Source: Aselliscus stoliczkanus
Taxonomy: Eukaryota > Chordata > Mammalia > Chiroptera > Hipposideridae
DNA: 64,000 nucleotides
Assembly (NCBI GenBank): GCA_033961575.1
Contig: CM066737.1
Span: 53,978,771-54,042,770, forward strand
Direction: 5' to 3'
Shown: positions 32,823-43,479 of the stretch, one piece after another
How positions within the stretch are numbered: the first letter of the stretch is position 1
How the letters are laid out: each line of letters begins with the position of its first letter
Notes under the pieces: generated by a model
Seen by the model: only the letters and a program-made list of their open reading frames with translations
Databases searched by the model: none
Told to the model about the DNA's origin: nothing
Made by a program: the position numbers and the translations under genes

Positions 32823-35800
32823 TCATATTCCACATATAAGTGAGATCATATGGTATTTGTCCTTCTCTGACTGACTTATTTCACTCAACATTATAGTCTC
32901 TAGGTCCATCCATATCATTGCAAATGGCACGATTTCATTCTTCTTTATAGCGGAGTAATACTCCATTGTATAAATATACCACAGTTTCTTAATCCAGTCA
33001 TCTACTGATGGGCATTTTGGTTGTTTCCAAGTCTTAGCTATTGTAAATTGTGCTGCTATGAACATCGGGGTGCATAACTTTTTTGAATAAGTGTCTTGGT
33101 TTTTTCAGGATAAATACCTAGGAGTGGAATTGCTGGGTCAAAAGGTAGCTCTATTTCCAGTTCTTTGAGATACCTCCATACTGACTTCCATAGTGGCTGC
33201 ACCAATCTGCAGTCCCACCAACAGTGCAGCAGGGTCCCCTTTTCCCCACAGCCCCGCCAGCACTTGTTGTTTGTTGATTTGTTGATGATAGCCATTCTGA
33301 CTGGAGTGAGGTGGTATCTCATGGTGGTTTTTATTTGCATTTCCCTAATGACCAGTGAGGTTGAACTTTTTTTCATATGCCTGTTGGCCATCTGTATGTC
33401 CTCTTTAGAGAAATGTCTCTTCATATCTTCTGCCCATTTTTTAATTGGGTTGTTTGTTTTTTTGGTGTTGAGTTTCATGAGTGTTTTATAAATTTTGGAT
33501 ATTAACCCCTTATCAGATATATCGTTGGCAAATATATTCTCCCATTCAGTAGGCTTCCTTTTAGTTTTATTAATGGTTTCCTTTGTTGTGAAAAAACTTT
33601 TAAGTCTGATATAATCCCATATGTTCATTTTTTCTTTTACTTCCCTTGCCCGTAGGGATGTATCAGTAAAAATATTGCTCGGTAATGTCTGCAAATGTAC
33701 TCCCTATATTTTCATTTAGGATTTTTATGGTTTCAGGTCTTACATTTAAGTCTTTAATCCATTTTGAATTTGTTCTTGTATAAGGCGTAAGGAGATGATC
33801 CAGTTTCATTTTTTTGCATGTGTCAGTCCAATTTTCCCAGCACCATTTATTAAATAGACTATCTTTACTCCAGTGTAAATTCTTGCTTCCCTTGTCATAG
33901 ATTAACTGTCCGTAAATGCTTGGATTTATTTCTGGGCTCTCTGTTCTGTTCCACTGATCGATGTGCCTGTTTTTATGCCAATACCAAACTGTCTTGATTA
34001 CTGTGGCCTTGTAGTAGGTTTTGATGTCTGGTAGCGTGATCCCCCCGACTTTGTTTTTATTCCTTAGAATTGCCGAGGCTATTCTGGGTCTTTTATGATT
34101 CCATATAAACTTTAGGATTATATTTTCTATTTCTGTGAAAAATGCCCTTGGTAGTTTGATAGGAATTGCATTGAATCTATATATTGCTTTAGGCAGTATG
34201 GACATTTTAACTATATTAATTCTTCCTATCCATGAGCATGGTAGGTGTTTCCATTTATTTGTATCTTCTATGATTTCTTTCTTCAGTGTCTTATAATTTT
34301 CTGAGTACAGATCTTTCACTTCTTTGGTTAAATTTATTCCTAGGTATTTTATAGTTCTTGACGCAATTGTAAATGGGACAGTTTTCTTAATTTCGCTTTC
34401 CATTAGTTTATTATTGGTATATGCAAATGCCACTGATTTCTGAACATTGATTTTATATCCTGCTACTTTACTGAATTCGTCTATCAGTTCCAATAGTTTT
34501 TTGATGGAGTCTTTGGGGTTCTCTATATACAGTATCATGTCATCTGCATATAGTGACAATTTTACTTCTTCCTTGCCAATTTGGATGCCTTTTATTTCTT
34601 TTTGTTGTCTGATTGCTGTGGCTAGAACTTCCAGCACTATGTTGAATAAAAGAGGAGAAAGTGGACAGCCTTGTCTTGTTCCTGATCTTAAGGGGAATGG
34701 TTTTAGCTTTTCCCCATTGAGTATGATGTTAGCTGTAGGTTTATCATATATGGCTTTTATTATGTTGAGATATGATCCCTGTATTCCCACTTTGCTAAGG
34801 GTTTTTAACATAAATGGCTGTTGGATTTTGTCAAATGCTTTTTCTGCATCTATTGAAATGACCATGTGATCTTTATCCTTCATTTTGTTGATGTGGTGTA
34901 TCACATTAATTGATTTACGGATGTTGAACCAGCCTTGCGCACTAGGGATGAATCCCACTTGATCATGATGTATGATCTTCTTAATATATTGCTGAATTCT
35001 GTTTGCTAATATTTTATTGAGAATTTTTGCATCTATATTCATCAGGGAGATTGGCCTGTAGTTTTCCTTTTTTGTGATGTCTTTATCTGGTTTTGGAATC
35101 AGGGTGATAGAGGCTTCATAAAAAGAGTTTGGGAGCCTTCCCTCCTTCTGGATTTTTTGGAATAGTTTGAGAAGAATAGGTGATAGTTCTTTTTGAATGT
35201 TTGATAAAATTCACTTGTGAAGCCGTCTGGTCCAGGGCTTTTGTTTTTGGGAGCTTGTCAATTACTGATTCAATTTCCTTGGTAGTAATCAGGGTATTTA
35301 GATTTTCTGTTTCTTCTTGCGTTAGCTTTGGAAGGTTGTATGCTTCTAGAAAATTATCCATTTCATCCAGATTGTCAAATTTGTTGGCATATAGTTGCTC
35401 ATAGTAATTTCTTAGAATTTTTTGTATTTCTGTGATGTGTGTAGTCTTTTGCAGTCTTTCATTCCTGATTTTGCTAATTTGAGTCCTCTCTCTTTTTTTT
35501 TTTTTGATGAGCCTGGCTAGAGGTTTGTCAATTTTGTTTATCTTCTCAAGAAACCAGCTCTTGGTTTCATTGATCTTTTGAATTGTTTTTCTGTTCTCTA
35601 TATTGTTTATTTCTGCTCTGGTCTTTATTATCTCCTTTCTTGTACTCCCCTTGGGCCTCTTTTGCTGTTCTTTTTCCAGTTCCCTTAGGTGTAAGGATAA
35701 CCTGTTGATTTGAGATTTTTCTTCCTTCTTTAGGTAGGCCTGCACTGCTATAAACTAACCTCTTAGGACTGCTTTCGCAGCATCCCAGAGATTTTGGGTC

Positions 35801-36663
35801 GTGGTGTTTTCATTTTCGTTTGTCTCGAGGTATCTTTTGATTTCCTCCTTGATCTCATTTGTGACCCACTCACTATTTAATAGCATATTGTTTAGCCTCC
35901 ATTTATTTGTCAGCTTCCCGGATTTCTTCTTATAATTGATTTCTAGTTTCATAGCATTGTGGTCAGAGAATACAGCTGAAATGATTTCAATCTTCTTAAA
36001 TTTATTGAGACTTGTTTTGTGGCCTAACATGTGGTCTATCTTAGAAAATGTTCCATGTGCACTTGAAAAGAACGTATATTCTGTAGCTTTGGGATGAAAT
36101 GCTCTGAAAATGTCTGTTAAATCCAGCTGGTCTAATGTGTCATTTAAGGTCGCTGTTTCCACATTGATTTTCTGTCTGGAGGATCTGTCCATTAGTGACA
36201 TCGGGGTGTTGAAGTCCCCTACTATGATAGTGTTACTGTTGATCTCTGTCTTTATGTCTGACAATATCTGTTTTATATATTTAGGGGCTCCTATGTTAGG
36301 TGCATAGATGTTTACTAGAGTTATGTCCTCTTGTTGGATCGATCCCTTCATTACTATGAAGTGTCCTTCTTTGTCCTTTGTTATATTCTTCAATTTAAAG
36401 TCCATTTTATCTGATATAAGTATCGCTACTCCAGCTTTTTTCTCAGTACCATTTGCATGAAATATTTTACTCCATCCCTTTACTTTCAGCCTGTATGAGT
36501 CTTTGGATCTGAGGTGAGTCTCTTGTATACAGCATATACTGGGGTCTTGCTTTCTTATCCATTCAGCCACCCTATGTCTTTTTATTGGAGCATTTAATCC
36601 ATTTACATTTAATGTGATTATTGATAGGTGTGTATTTATTGCCATTTTCTTATTTGTGTTCAT
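32823..36663 (-). pseudogene. L1 ORF2 (endonuclease-reverse transcriptase), nearly intact
   Basis: ORF2 nicks target DNA and copies L1 RNA in place. The endonuclease is open from 36663 and keeps its active-site residues: N in LNVNGL, E in QETHL, D and N in GDFNTP, D in SKIDHM, H in SDHNAM. A TAG at 35755-35757 interrupts the same frame, which continues to 35116. Indels near 35250-35150 then shift it. The reverse transcriptase is open 33663-35042 with [10 protein letters not shown] and a catalytic YADDM. A 2-base loss near 33680 (the truncated copy retains it) and a T-run indel near 33080 break the C-terminus, which holds C-X3-C-X7-H-X4-C. Five lesions or fewer separate it from an open frame. 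Confidence 0.92.
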
Positions 36664-36693
36664 AGTCTTTCATAGGTTGTTTTTCTCTTCTAC

Positions 36694-37569
36694 TTAAAGA
36701 AGCCCTTTTAGCATTTCCTGCAAAGCTGGCTTGGTGGTAATGAATTCCCTTAACTTATTTTTTTCTGCAGAGCTCCTTATCTCGCCTTCGATTATAAATG
36801 ATAACCTTGCTGGATACAGCAATCTTGGTTGTAGGCCTTTATTTTTCATCACTTTGAAAACCTCCTTCCACTCTCTTCTGGCCTGCAAAGTTTCTGTAGA
36901 AAAGTCAGCTGATAATCTTATGGGGGTACCCTTGTAAGTAACTTGCTGCCTTTCCCTTGCTGCTTTAAGGATTCTGTCTTTGTCCTTAACCCTTGCCATT
37001 TTCACTATAATGTGTCTTGGAGTGGGCCTGTTTGGAATCATCCTGTTTGGAACTCTCTGCACTTCCTGGGCTTGTATTTCAATGTCCTTTGCCAGGTTAG
37101 GGAAGTTTTCAGACATTATTACTTCAAATATATTCTCAATCCCTTGCTCCCTCTCTTCTCCTTCTGGTACTCCAATGAGCCGTGGGTTATTGCGTCTGAT
37201 GTTGTCCCCCAGCTCTCTTAAACTATTTTCCATGTTTTTCATTCTTTTTTCTTTTTGTTGTACCGCATGGGTGATCTCTGCTATTTTGTCTTCTAAGTCA
37301 CTGATTCGATTTTCTGCTTCATCCAGTCTGCTAGTGATTCCATCAAGTTTGTTATTTAATTCAGTAATTGTGTTCTTAAGTTCTAGCTGGTTGCTTTTCA
37401 TGATTTCTCTATCCTTCTTTATATTTTCATTAATTTCCTTGAACATTCTAATAATCAGTGTTCTGAACTCTGTCTCCGATAGGTTGGTTACCTCTATTTC
37501 CTCTATTTCCACTGATTCAGGAAGTTTCTTCTGTTCTTTTATTTGTGTTGTGTTTCTTTGTCTCCCCAT
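36694..37569 (-). CDS. L1 ORF1 protein, intact reading frame
   Basis: A complete 291-residue RNA-binding protein frame starting MGRQRNTTQ. Residues ~30-135 form a long coiled coil (NENIKKDREIMKSNQLELKN, LDEAENRISDLEDKIAEI) for trimerisation. The RRM-like part includes RLIGVPEGEE, and the C-terminal domain includes RERQQVTYKGTPIRLSADF and KPALQEMLKGLL. It lies 30 bases upstream of the ORF2 start in the same direction, the standard L1 arrangement. Length and sequence are close to the copy at 17686-18558, so the two elements belong to related subfamilies. It is probably untranslated unless the L1 promoter is active. Confidence 0.9.
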   Translation of the reverse strand: MGRQRNTTQIKEQKKLPESVEIEEIEVTNLSETEFRTLIIRMFKEINENIKKDREIMKSNQLELKNTITELNNKLDGITSRLDEAENRISDLEDKIAEITHAVQQKEKRMKNMENSLRELGDNIRRNNPRLIGVPEGEEREQGIENIFEVIMSENFPNLAKDIEIQAQEVQRVPNRMIPNRPTPRHIIVKMARVKDKDRILKAARERQQVTYKGTPIRLSADFSTETLQARREWKEVFKVMKNKGLQPRLLYPARLSFIIEGEIRSSAEKNKLREFITTKPALQEMLKGLL

Positions 37570-39289
37570 TCTGGCTTACTCTTTGTGTTTGCTTCAATAT
37601 AACAGATAGATCCCCCAGATTTCTCAGTCTTTTCTGGGTAAACTTATATGGTGTGTGTCGTTTATATTTGAATTACTCAGTCTCCCTATTCTCCTGTGCT
37701 TGTATCTGAGGTGTTCCTTGTGTCGTGTGTCCTCACTTGTTGAAGTATTAGTTTTGATTACTTTTGGTTTGTCAGTAGGTGGGATTGACTCCCAGATTGA
37801 TTAGCTGTGAGGATCAGCAGCTTCTGCAGTTTATGAGCTGCTGTGAGAGGATTGACCCCTCTGATGAAACTTGGACCCTATGGGTCTTAGTACCTGTAGT
37901 AACTTCTTTTTGGGTGTGACTCTTGTATGTCAAACCCAGAAATGCTCTGGTTTTATCTAAAGTTGGCCTCCAGGTATGATGATTCTTGTGTCTGTTTGTT
38001 TGGACCCACTGCTGCAGAGTGATTTTAGAGCATAACAGATCAACAAGAACAACCTCCGCAGCCACCAAAGGAAACCAAATGCTCGCACAATTAAAAACAA
38101 CCAACCATCAAACTACAGTCAACTTGTACAGAAATATCAATCATACTAATGAAGAAAACAAACAGAAACAAAACAAAAACCACATACTCAATAATAACAG
38201 AAGAAGAAACAAAATAAAATACAATATCCTAAAATAAAAAATAGAATAAACATGAGAAACCGATTAGCTATACCTAAAAAATAAAAAATAAAAATAAACT
38301 AAAATAATAATAAAAAAGTAAGAAAAATTTAAAAAATAAAATTTGTAGAAAAAAGGAAAAGAGGAAAAGTATAGCAGTGAGAAGAATGAATAAAATAAGA
38401 GAGAAAGTGAGGGTGGGGAAAAAAGAAAAAGAAAAGAAAGAAAAAGAAAAAGAAAAAAGGAAAAAAATATATATATATATTTGTCTACACACCCATATAT
38501 ATGGACATATATTCACCTATATACACCTATATATATATGCCTATATTAAAAACTACAATATGATTATAATGAAATAGAAATAAAAACCAAAAACAACCAA
38601 GATAAGCAGCCAATAAAGGGAAAACAAAACAGAATAAAACCAAACAAACCAAAAATACCCGTGCTGGTCTAGGCTAAAGTCCACCAAGCTCTCTTCAGTT
38701 TGTCTGCTGTACAAAAATTCCTGTTCGTCTTGTGGGAACAGTAGGCCACCTGATGCCTAGCGTGATCCTGGCACTGCAGGTTTGCTGTACTTGAGTGTGG
38801 TTGTGACGTGGATTGGTGGTTTTTACAAAGTCACTGCCTTTTTGCTTTTGCCTGTCCCAAGGCAGGCTGCACCCCCAAAGGCTCAATGAGTGTCTCTGGG
38901 CACCCTTTGGGTTGACAGCCGTGGAGAATTAAAGAATTCCTCACTACCAAAAGCCTGCTGCTAAGCATCTGTTAATTAGTGCCTCAGCAGATGAACCTGC
39001 CCTGCCTCCCAAGCCTTGCCTAAAGGTGGGGGCGGGGTGGGTAGTCTCACTCTGCTGCCTTTACTGGGTGGAAATTCTCAACCCCCTGCAGGTAAGGATG
39101 TCTTCCTAGTCTGCCCCTATTGCTCCCTTCAGGAGTCAGTTTAAGACTGTCTTGGCAGGGGACAAAGTTTGTGGGAGTGGGTGAGTTATTGGGTTGTTTT
39201 TTTTTTTGCTTTCTGTTCAAGAGTAGAAAAAGGGAAAAAAAAAAACAACATAAAAATAAACAAAGCCACAGTTCCAACACTGTTTCAAG

Positions 39290-39910
39290 CTAAGGCCTTT
39301 GCCTCTTATGCTCCAGCGGAGTTCCTGCTGCTCTCCCAAAGGGTCTGCCGGGATTTAGGGAATTGCGCGCACCCTACCGTGTGGCCAAGATCCCCGCTCC
39401 GCGTCTCTCGGGGACCTGCGTCTCCACCCGGCGCACTGCTTGTCCGAGCGAGTCCTCTTTTTCCCCTGCTCCCGGGTTTCAGGCTTCTGCCTCGGAGCTG
39501 GCGCGCCCGCGCGGATCTCCTGCTGTTCTCCCAAATGGTCTGCCGGGATTTAGGGGACTGCGCGCACCGTGCCGCGTGGCTCCGATCCCCGCTCTGTCTC
39601 TCCGGGATCTGTGACTCCGGCCGGCGCGCTGCGTCTCCGCGGGCGAGTCCTGTGTTTCCCCCTGCTCCCGGGTTTAAGGCTTCTGCCTTGGAGCCGGCGT
39701 GCGCCCGCGCCGTTCTCCTGCTGCGCTCCTGGAGGGACTGCCGCCCGGGTTCAGGGGACTGCGCGCACCTTTCCACGCGGCTCCGATCCCCGCTCCGTCT
39801 CTCCAGGACCTGCGTCTCCGCCCAGCGCGCGCTGCTTCTCCGCGGGCGAGTCCTCTGTTTTCCCCTGCTCCCGGGTTTCAGGCTTCTGCGCTCCGCGGGA
39901 CCCGGTGGGC
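39290..39910 (-). repeat. Three ~195-bp tandem monomers in the L1 5'UTR, CpG-rich
   Basis: On the plus strand GGTCTGCCGGGATTTAGGG starts at 39342 and 39537, with a diverged form at 39735; spacing is 195 and 198. A second landmark, CCCGGGTTT, starts at 39471, 39667 and 39870. The segment is rich in CpG and would make a small CpG island. Tandem 5'UTR monomers act as L1 promoters in rodents; here promoter function is inferred. Confidence 0.88.
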
Positions 39911-40187
39911 ACAGAGACTGATCCCTGAACCGGGAGGGTGCAGGGACTGATCTTGCCCTGTCGCTGCGGGGCTCTGCACCCTGCTTCCTGGGGAACGCGG
40001 GTGCAGCTCGTACCTCTGCACAGTCGTCTCCTCTCTCTCCTCCCGCACTTGCCCGGCCTGAGGTTTCTGCCTCAGACCGCAAACCAACGCGCTCTTGCTG
40101 AACTCTAGGTGGGCCGCGGGCCGCAGGGAGCGAGCCGGGGCAACACTCACCGTGCCTCAGCAGCCGCGGGTGCGGGCTGCACCTCAC
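39306..40187 (-). other. 293-codon open frame in the L1 5'UTR, sense to L1
   Basis: The frame starts 23 bases inside the L1 5' end and crosses all three monomers. It is Arg/Ser/Pro-rich, with about 65-residue internal repeats (ERRSGDRSRVERCAQSPEPG, ERQSGDRSHAARCAQSPKSR). It resembles no known protein. GC-rich sequence with few stops could leave it open by chance, and a long antisense frame (39169-39921) also exists. I record it as an observed ORF, not a proven gene. Confidence 0.4.
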
Positions 40188-40225
40188 GCGTCTCGCTGCC
40201 TTCTTCCCCTTGGAATTGTTTTCTT

Positions 40226-40540
40226 AATGTTATTTTCAGATTGTTCACTGCTAGTGTATAGAAATGTAACTGATTTTTGTATATTTATCTTCCATCCTCC
40301 AAATTTGCTGAAATTTGTTCGCCCTAACTGCTTTTGGAGCTTCTTTAAGGTTTTCTATATATACCATGTCATCTGTGAATGAAGATAGCTTCACATATTC
40401 TTTTCCAATTAGGACACATTTTATTAATTTTTCTTGCCCTAATTGCCCTAGCTAGAATTTCTATTACAATGTTGAATGGGAAGGAAATGATATCAGCATC
40501 ACAGCAGCATAAGATATCTCTCATTTTTGTCACCCCTTTT
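40226..40540 (-). repeat. Old L1 ORF2 fragment, minus strand (right part)
   Basis: It continues the element at 29255-30170 after the young L1 composite. On the minus strand it reads RT sequence such as CATTCACAGATGACATGGTA and ATTGGAAAAGAATATGTGAAG. It ends near 40540. Confidence 0.78.
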
Positions 40541-40559
40541 TTTATTCTTTTATTGTGAA

Positions 40560-42300
40560 TGTCATCCCTTTTAATTACTAAAATTTGGCATCCCCCCTTG
40601 CACAAAAATGCCTCTGTGGGAGCTGTGGGATCCTTCACCATATGCCAAGGGAACTGGGAAGAGTATCACCATCCTGTGCTCTGGATAATAGGCAGACAGA
40701 CCACAGAATGGGTTGTGGAACCAGTTGGAACCTGCGAAACAGCTTTAGCTCCTCTTGGCAGCTGTCAGGGAACCTGGAGGGCACTGACTTGGGGAGACCC
40801 CAATGGAGAAATCCTTTGTAGTAACCCAGTTTCCAGAGAAGTTTCACCACTCTGATGGAGAAATAAAACAAAAAACCTAAACAAGCAAACAAACAAAAAT
40901 ATAACAGCTGGATGTATTGGAGAGGTTTAGGGGAACTTTGCCAGCACTACCCCTCCCCCAAGGTGGTTCAAAGTGGGGCTGAACTAGCCATCAGTTACCT
41001 CTCTCATGAGGGGAACAGAGAGTGGTGAGTGAGTGCTATCTTTCCTGATGTGCAGGACAACGCTGGAGAAACTTGTTTCTCTCCCACAATACCCAGTGTC
41101 CTGAACTGGGACCTACATAACTAAGGGGAGGGAGGAGATCAGGAAAAAGGAAGACAAGAATATCAGATGGCACTAAAACGACACTATTCTTGCTGACTAT
41201 ATTCTGAATTCTAAAAAGAGGCCTACTCATGAGTCACTGGAAAAACCTCACTGAAGGTTTCCCCCCCACACCTGACCTGTGAGTACTCCCTATGCCCTGA
41301 GTGACAAAGCCACACCTGTCCACTCTGAAGCCAGCTCCTTATGCACACCCTCAACTGTAGCAGCGAAAGCAAGATCTGGTAGACAAAGAGTATGCTCAGA
41401 AAACAGGCCATGGATTACAAGGGAAAAAAAACCCACAAACTTGAGCTATAGCACCACCTATGGGAAAACAAAAGAGAAGCTATCAGCAGCCAGCTTGGTG
41501 TGTTGTAGAATCGAAAAAAGACATATAAGTTTAAAAATTCTGCCACAAGAGGGAGCAAGAAGCACAGAGCAGGTGTATCCATACAACATCTGAGAAAGCC
41601 TCAGAATCCAGAGCAGGACTGATAAAAGGTATTTCTTCCCTGAAGGCAGATAGTAAATATTAGAGGAGGTGGTTGGTACTTCAAATGTGAAAACAGCAAC
41701 ACAAAACTCCAAGGTACATGAAAAATCAAGGAAACATGACATTACCAAAAGATCACAATAATCTTTCAGGAACAAACCCGAAGACATGGAAATCTAATAT
41801 TACCTGATAAAAAAAAACCCCAACTCGGGCCGGCTGAGTGGCGCAGTGGTTAAGAGTTGGTTTTGGGATGCCAGCAGCCCTGGTTCAGATTCCACATATG
41901 AGGGCCAGTGACACTGCCCTCTACAGCTAACAACAGCTCCACCTGGAGCTGGGCTGTGCGAGCCCCCGGAACGGTGTAGGCTGCAGCCCCTGCTTCAGGG
42001 GGCTGCCATAGGCTACAGTGAGTGGCCGGCAGCCAGTGTGAGAGGCTGGCAGACAGCGTGAGCTGCCAATAGCCTCAGTGAGCGACCATCCAGAGGCCGG
42101 TGAACGATCTGCTTCATCCAGGAAGAGCGCAATGATGATACCAACATGGGCCAGTGAAGCAACGTCCTCCACAACTAGACTGAAGAACAAAAAGACAGCA
42201 ACTTGTCTGTTCCCCTTCCCCGATTCCCCAGCACTGTTCCCCTCCCCCAATCCCCAATAAAAATCTTTAAAAAACCCCCAAAACTTAAAATACCTGTTTT
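40560..42300 (+). repeat. 5' region of another old plus-strand L1
   Basis: GC-balanced 5'UTR-like sequence (CCAAGGGAACTGGGAAGAGT, CTCCTCTTGGCAGCTGTCAG) leads into an ORF1 relic in the same orientation. A long SINE at 41827-42272 interrupts it. Short open frames on both strands carry no known domain. Confidence 0.65.
41827..42272 (+). mobile_element. Long (~446 bp) variant of the tRNA-derived SINE
   Basis: The first ~95 bases match the abundant short SINE, from GGGCCGGCTGAGTGGCGCAG to GCCAGTGACACTGCCCTC. Where the short copies go into poly(A), this one continues with about 350 further bases (TACAGCTAACAACAGCTCCA...) ending CCCCAATAAAAATCTTTAAA. AATAAA followed by TCTTT is the tail signature of T+ SINEs. 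Flanking AAAAAACCCC-type duplications (41811-41826 and after 42262) are imperfect but present, suggesting the whole unit moved together. Confidence 0.75.
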
Positions 42301-43110
42301 GAGGAAACTCAATGTGCGACAACAAAACACAAAAATACAATTCAATGAAATCAGGAAAATACTACATGGACAAAATGACAAACTTGACAAAGATAAACAA
42401 TTATAACAATAAAAAAGAACCAGAGATTCTAGAGCTCAAGAATTCAATGAATGAGATAAAAAATGAAATAGAGAGCATCAATAGCAGAATATATCAAACA
42501 GAATATTGAATCTGTGAGTTAGAAACTTTGAAATATCTCAGCCAGAGAATAAAGAAAAAAGAATGAAAGAATGAAGAAAGCCTATGTGAGCTATGGAATA
42601 CTATCAAAAGAACAAATATCAGACTCATTGGAGTTCCAGATGGAGAAGAGAGGGAGATGGGGGAAAGAAAGTTTATTTTAAAAAAATCATAGCTCAGAAC
42701 TTCCCAAACCTGGGCTGAGACTTGTATGTCCAGGCTTATGAAGGTAATAGATCACCACATTATCTCAATTCAAAACAATTTCCTTCAAGACACATTATAA
42801 TAAAACTGTCAAAAATCAAAGACAGAGAGAATCCTAAAAGCAGCAAGAGTTAAAAGGATTGTAAAATACAAAGAAACTCCCAGTAGGGAGTCAGCAGATT
42901 TCTCGGGGAAAACCATGCAGGCCAGGAGAGAGTAGAATGAAATATTAAAAGTGTTGAAAGAAAAAAAAAAACTTAGCCAAGAATACTCTAATCTGTCAAA
43001 ATTATCCTTCAGGAATGTAAGAGAAATAAAGACTTTCCCAAACAAAAGCTGAGGGAGTTCATCACCGTGAGACTTGCCTTACAAAAAAATGCTAAAAGGA
43101 ATTCTTCAAG
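42300..43110 (+). pseudogene. L1 ORF1 relic
   Basis: A-rich coiled-coil sequence (42312-42509: LELKNSMNEIKNEIESINSR) is followed by broken RRM and C-terminal domain segments. These include GAGTTCCAGATGGAGAAGAG near 42635, GCAGCAAGAGTTAAAAGGAT near 42843 and the REFI-like end near 43060. Multiple stops. It belongs to the old L1 that starts near 40560. Confidence 0.8.
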
Positions 43111-43479
43111 CTGAAATGAAAAGATGCTAATTAGTAACATGAAAACATATTAAAATATATAACACAGTGGTAAAAGTAACATACAGATCTAGAAAACTCT
43201 GATTCTGTAATATGTTGGTGTGTTAACGACTTGTATGTGATTGAAGTAAGTTGCTATCTCCTGAAAATCGACTGTTATAAACAAAAGCCTTGTGGTAACA
43301 CAAAGCAAAAACCTAGAGTTGCTTCACAAATGATAAAGAGAAAGGAATCAGAGAATACCAAAACGAAAAGCACCAATTCACAAAGGTAGAAAGGAAGAGA
43401 GAAAAAAGAAACAATGGAACTACAAAACAGCCAGAAAACAATTAGTAACATGACATTAGTAAGTCCTTAGATATAAATA

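Larger units (their letters stand above)
32292..40210 (-). mobile_element. Full-length young L1 (5'UTR, ORF1, ORF2, 3'UTR)
   Basis: A 7.9-kb element with its 3' poly(A) at 32292-32318 and 5' end at 40210. The right target duplication is TGGAATTGTTTTCTT (40211-40225). ORF1 is intact and ORF2 has few lesions. The 5'UTR of 2.6 kb is long for a mammalian L1 and has three zones: a unique part (37570-38040), an A-rich part on the plus strand (38040-38650; T-rich in L1 sense), and a CpG-rich part with tandem monomers (39290-40210). It split an older minus-strand L1. Confidence 0.95.

Noticed and set aside
39169..39921. 250-codon plus-strand frame antisense to the L1 5'UTR
   Set aside because: The region is GC-rich with few stops on both strands; the frame is Arg/Pro/Leu-rich, follows the monomers and lacks any domain.
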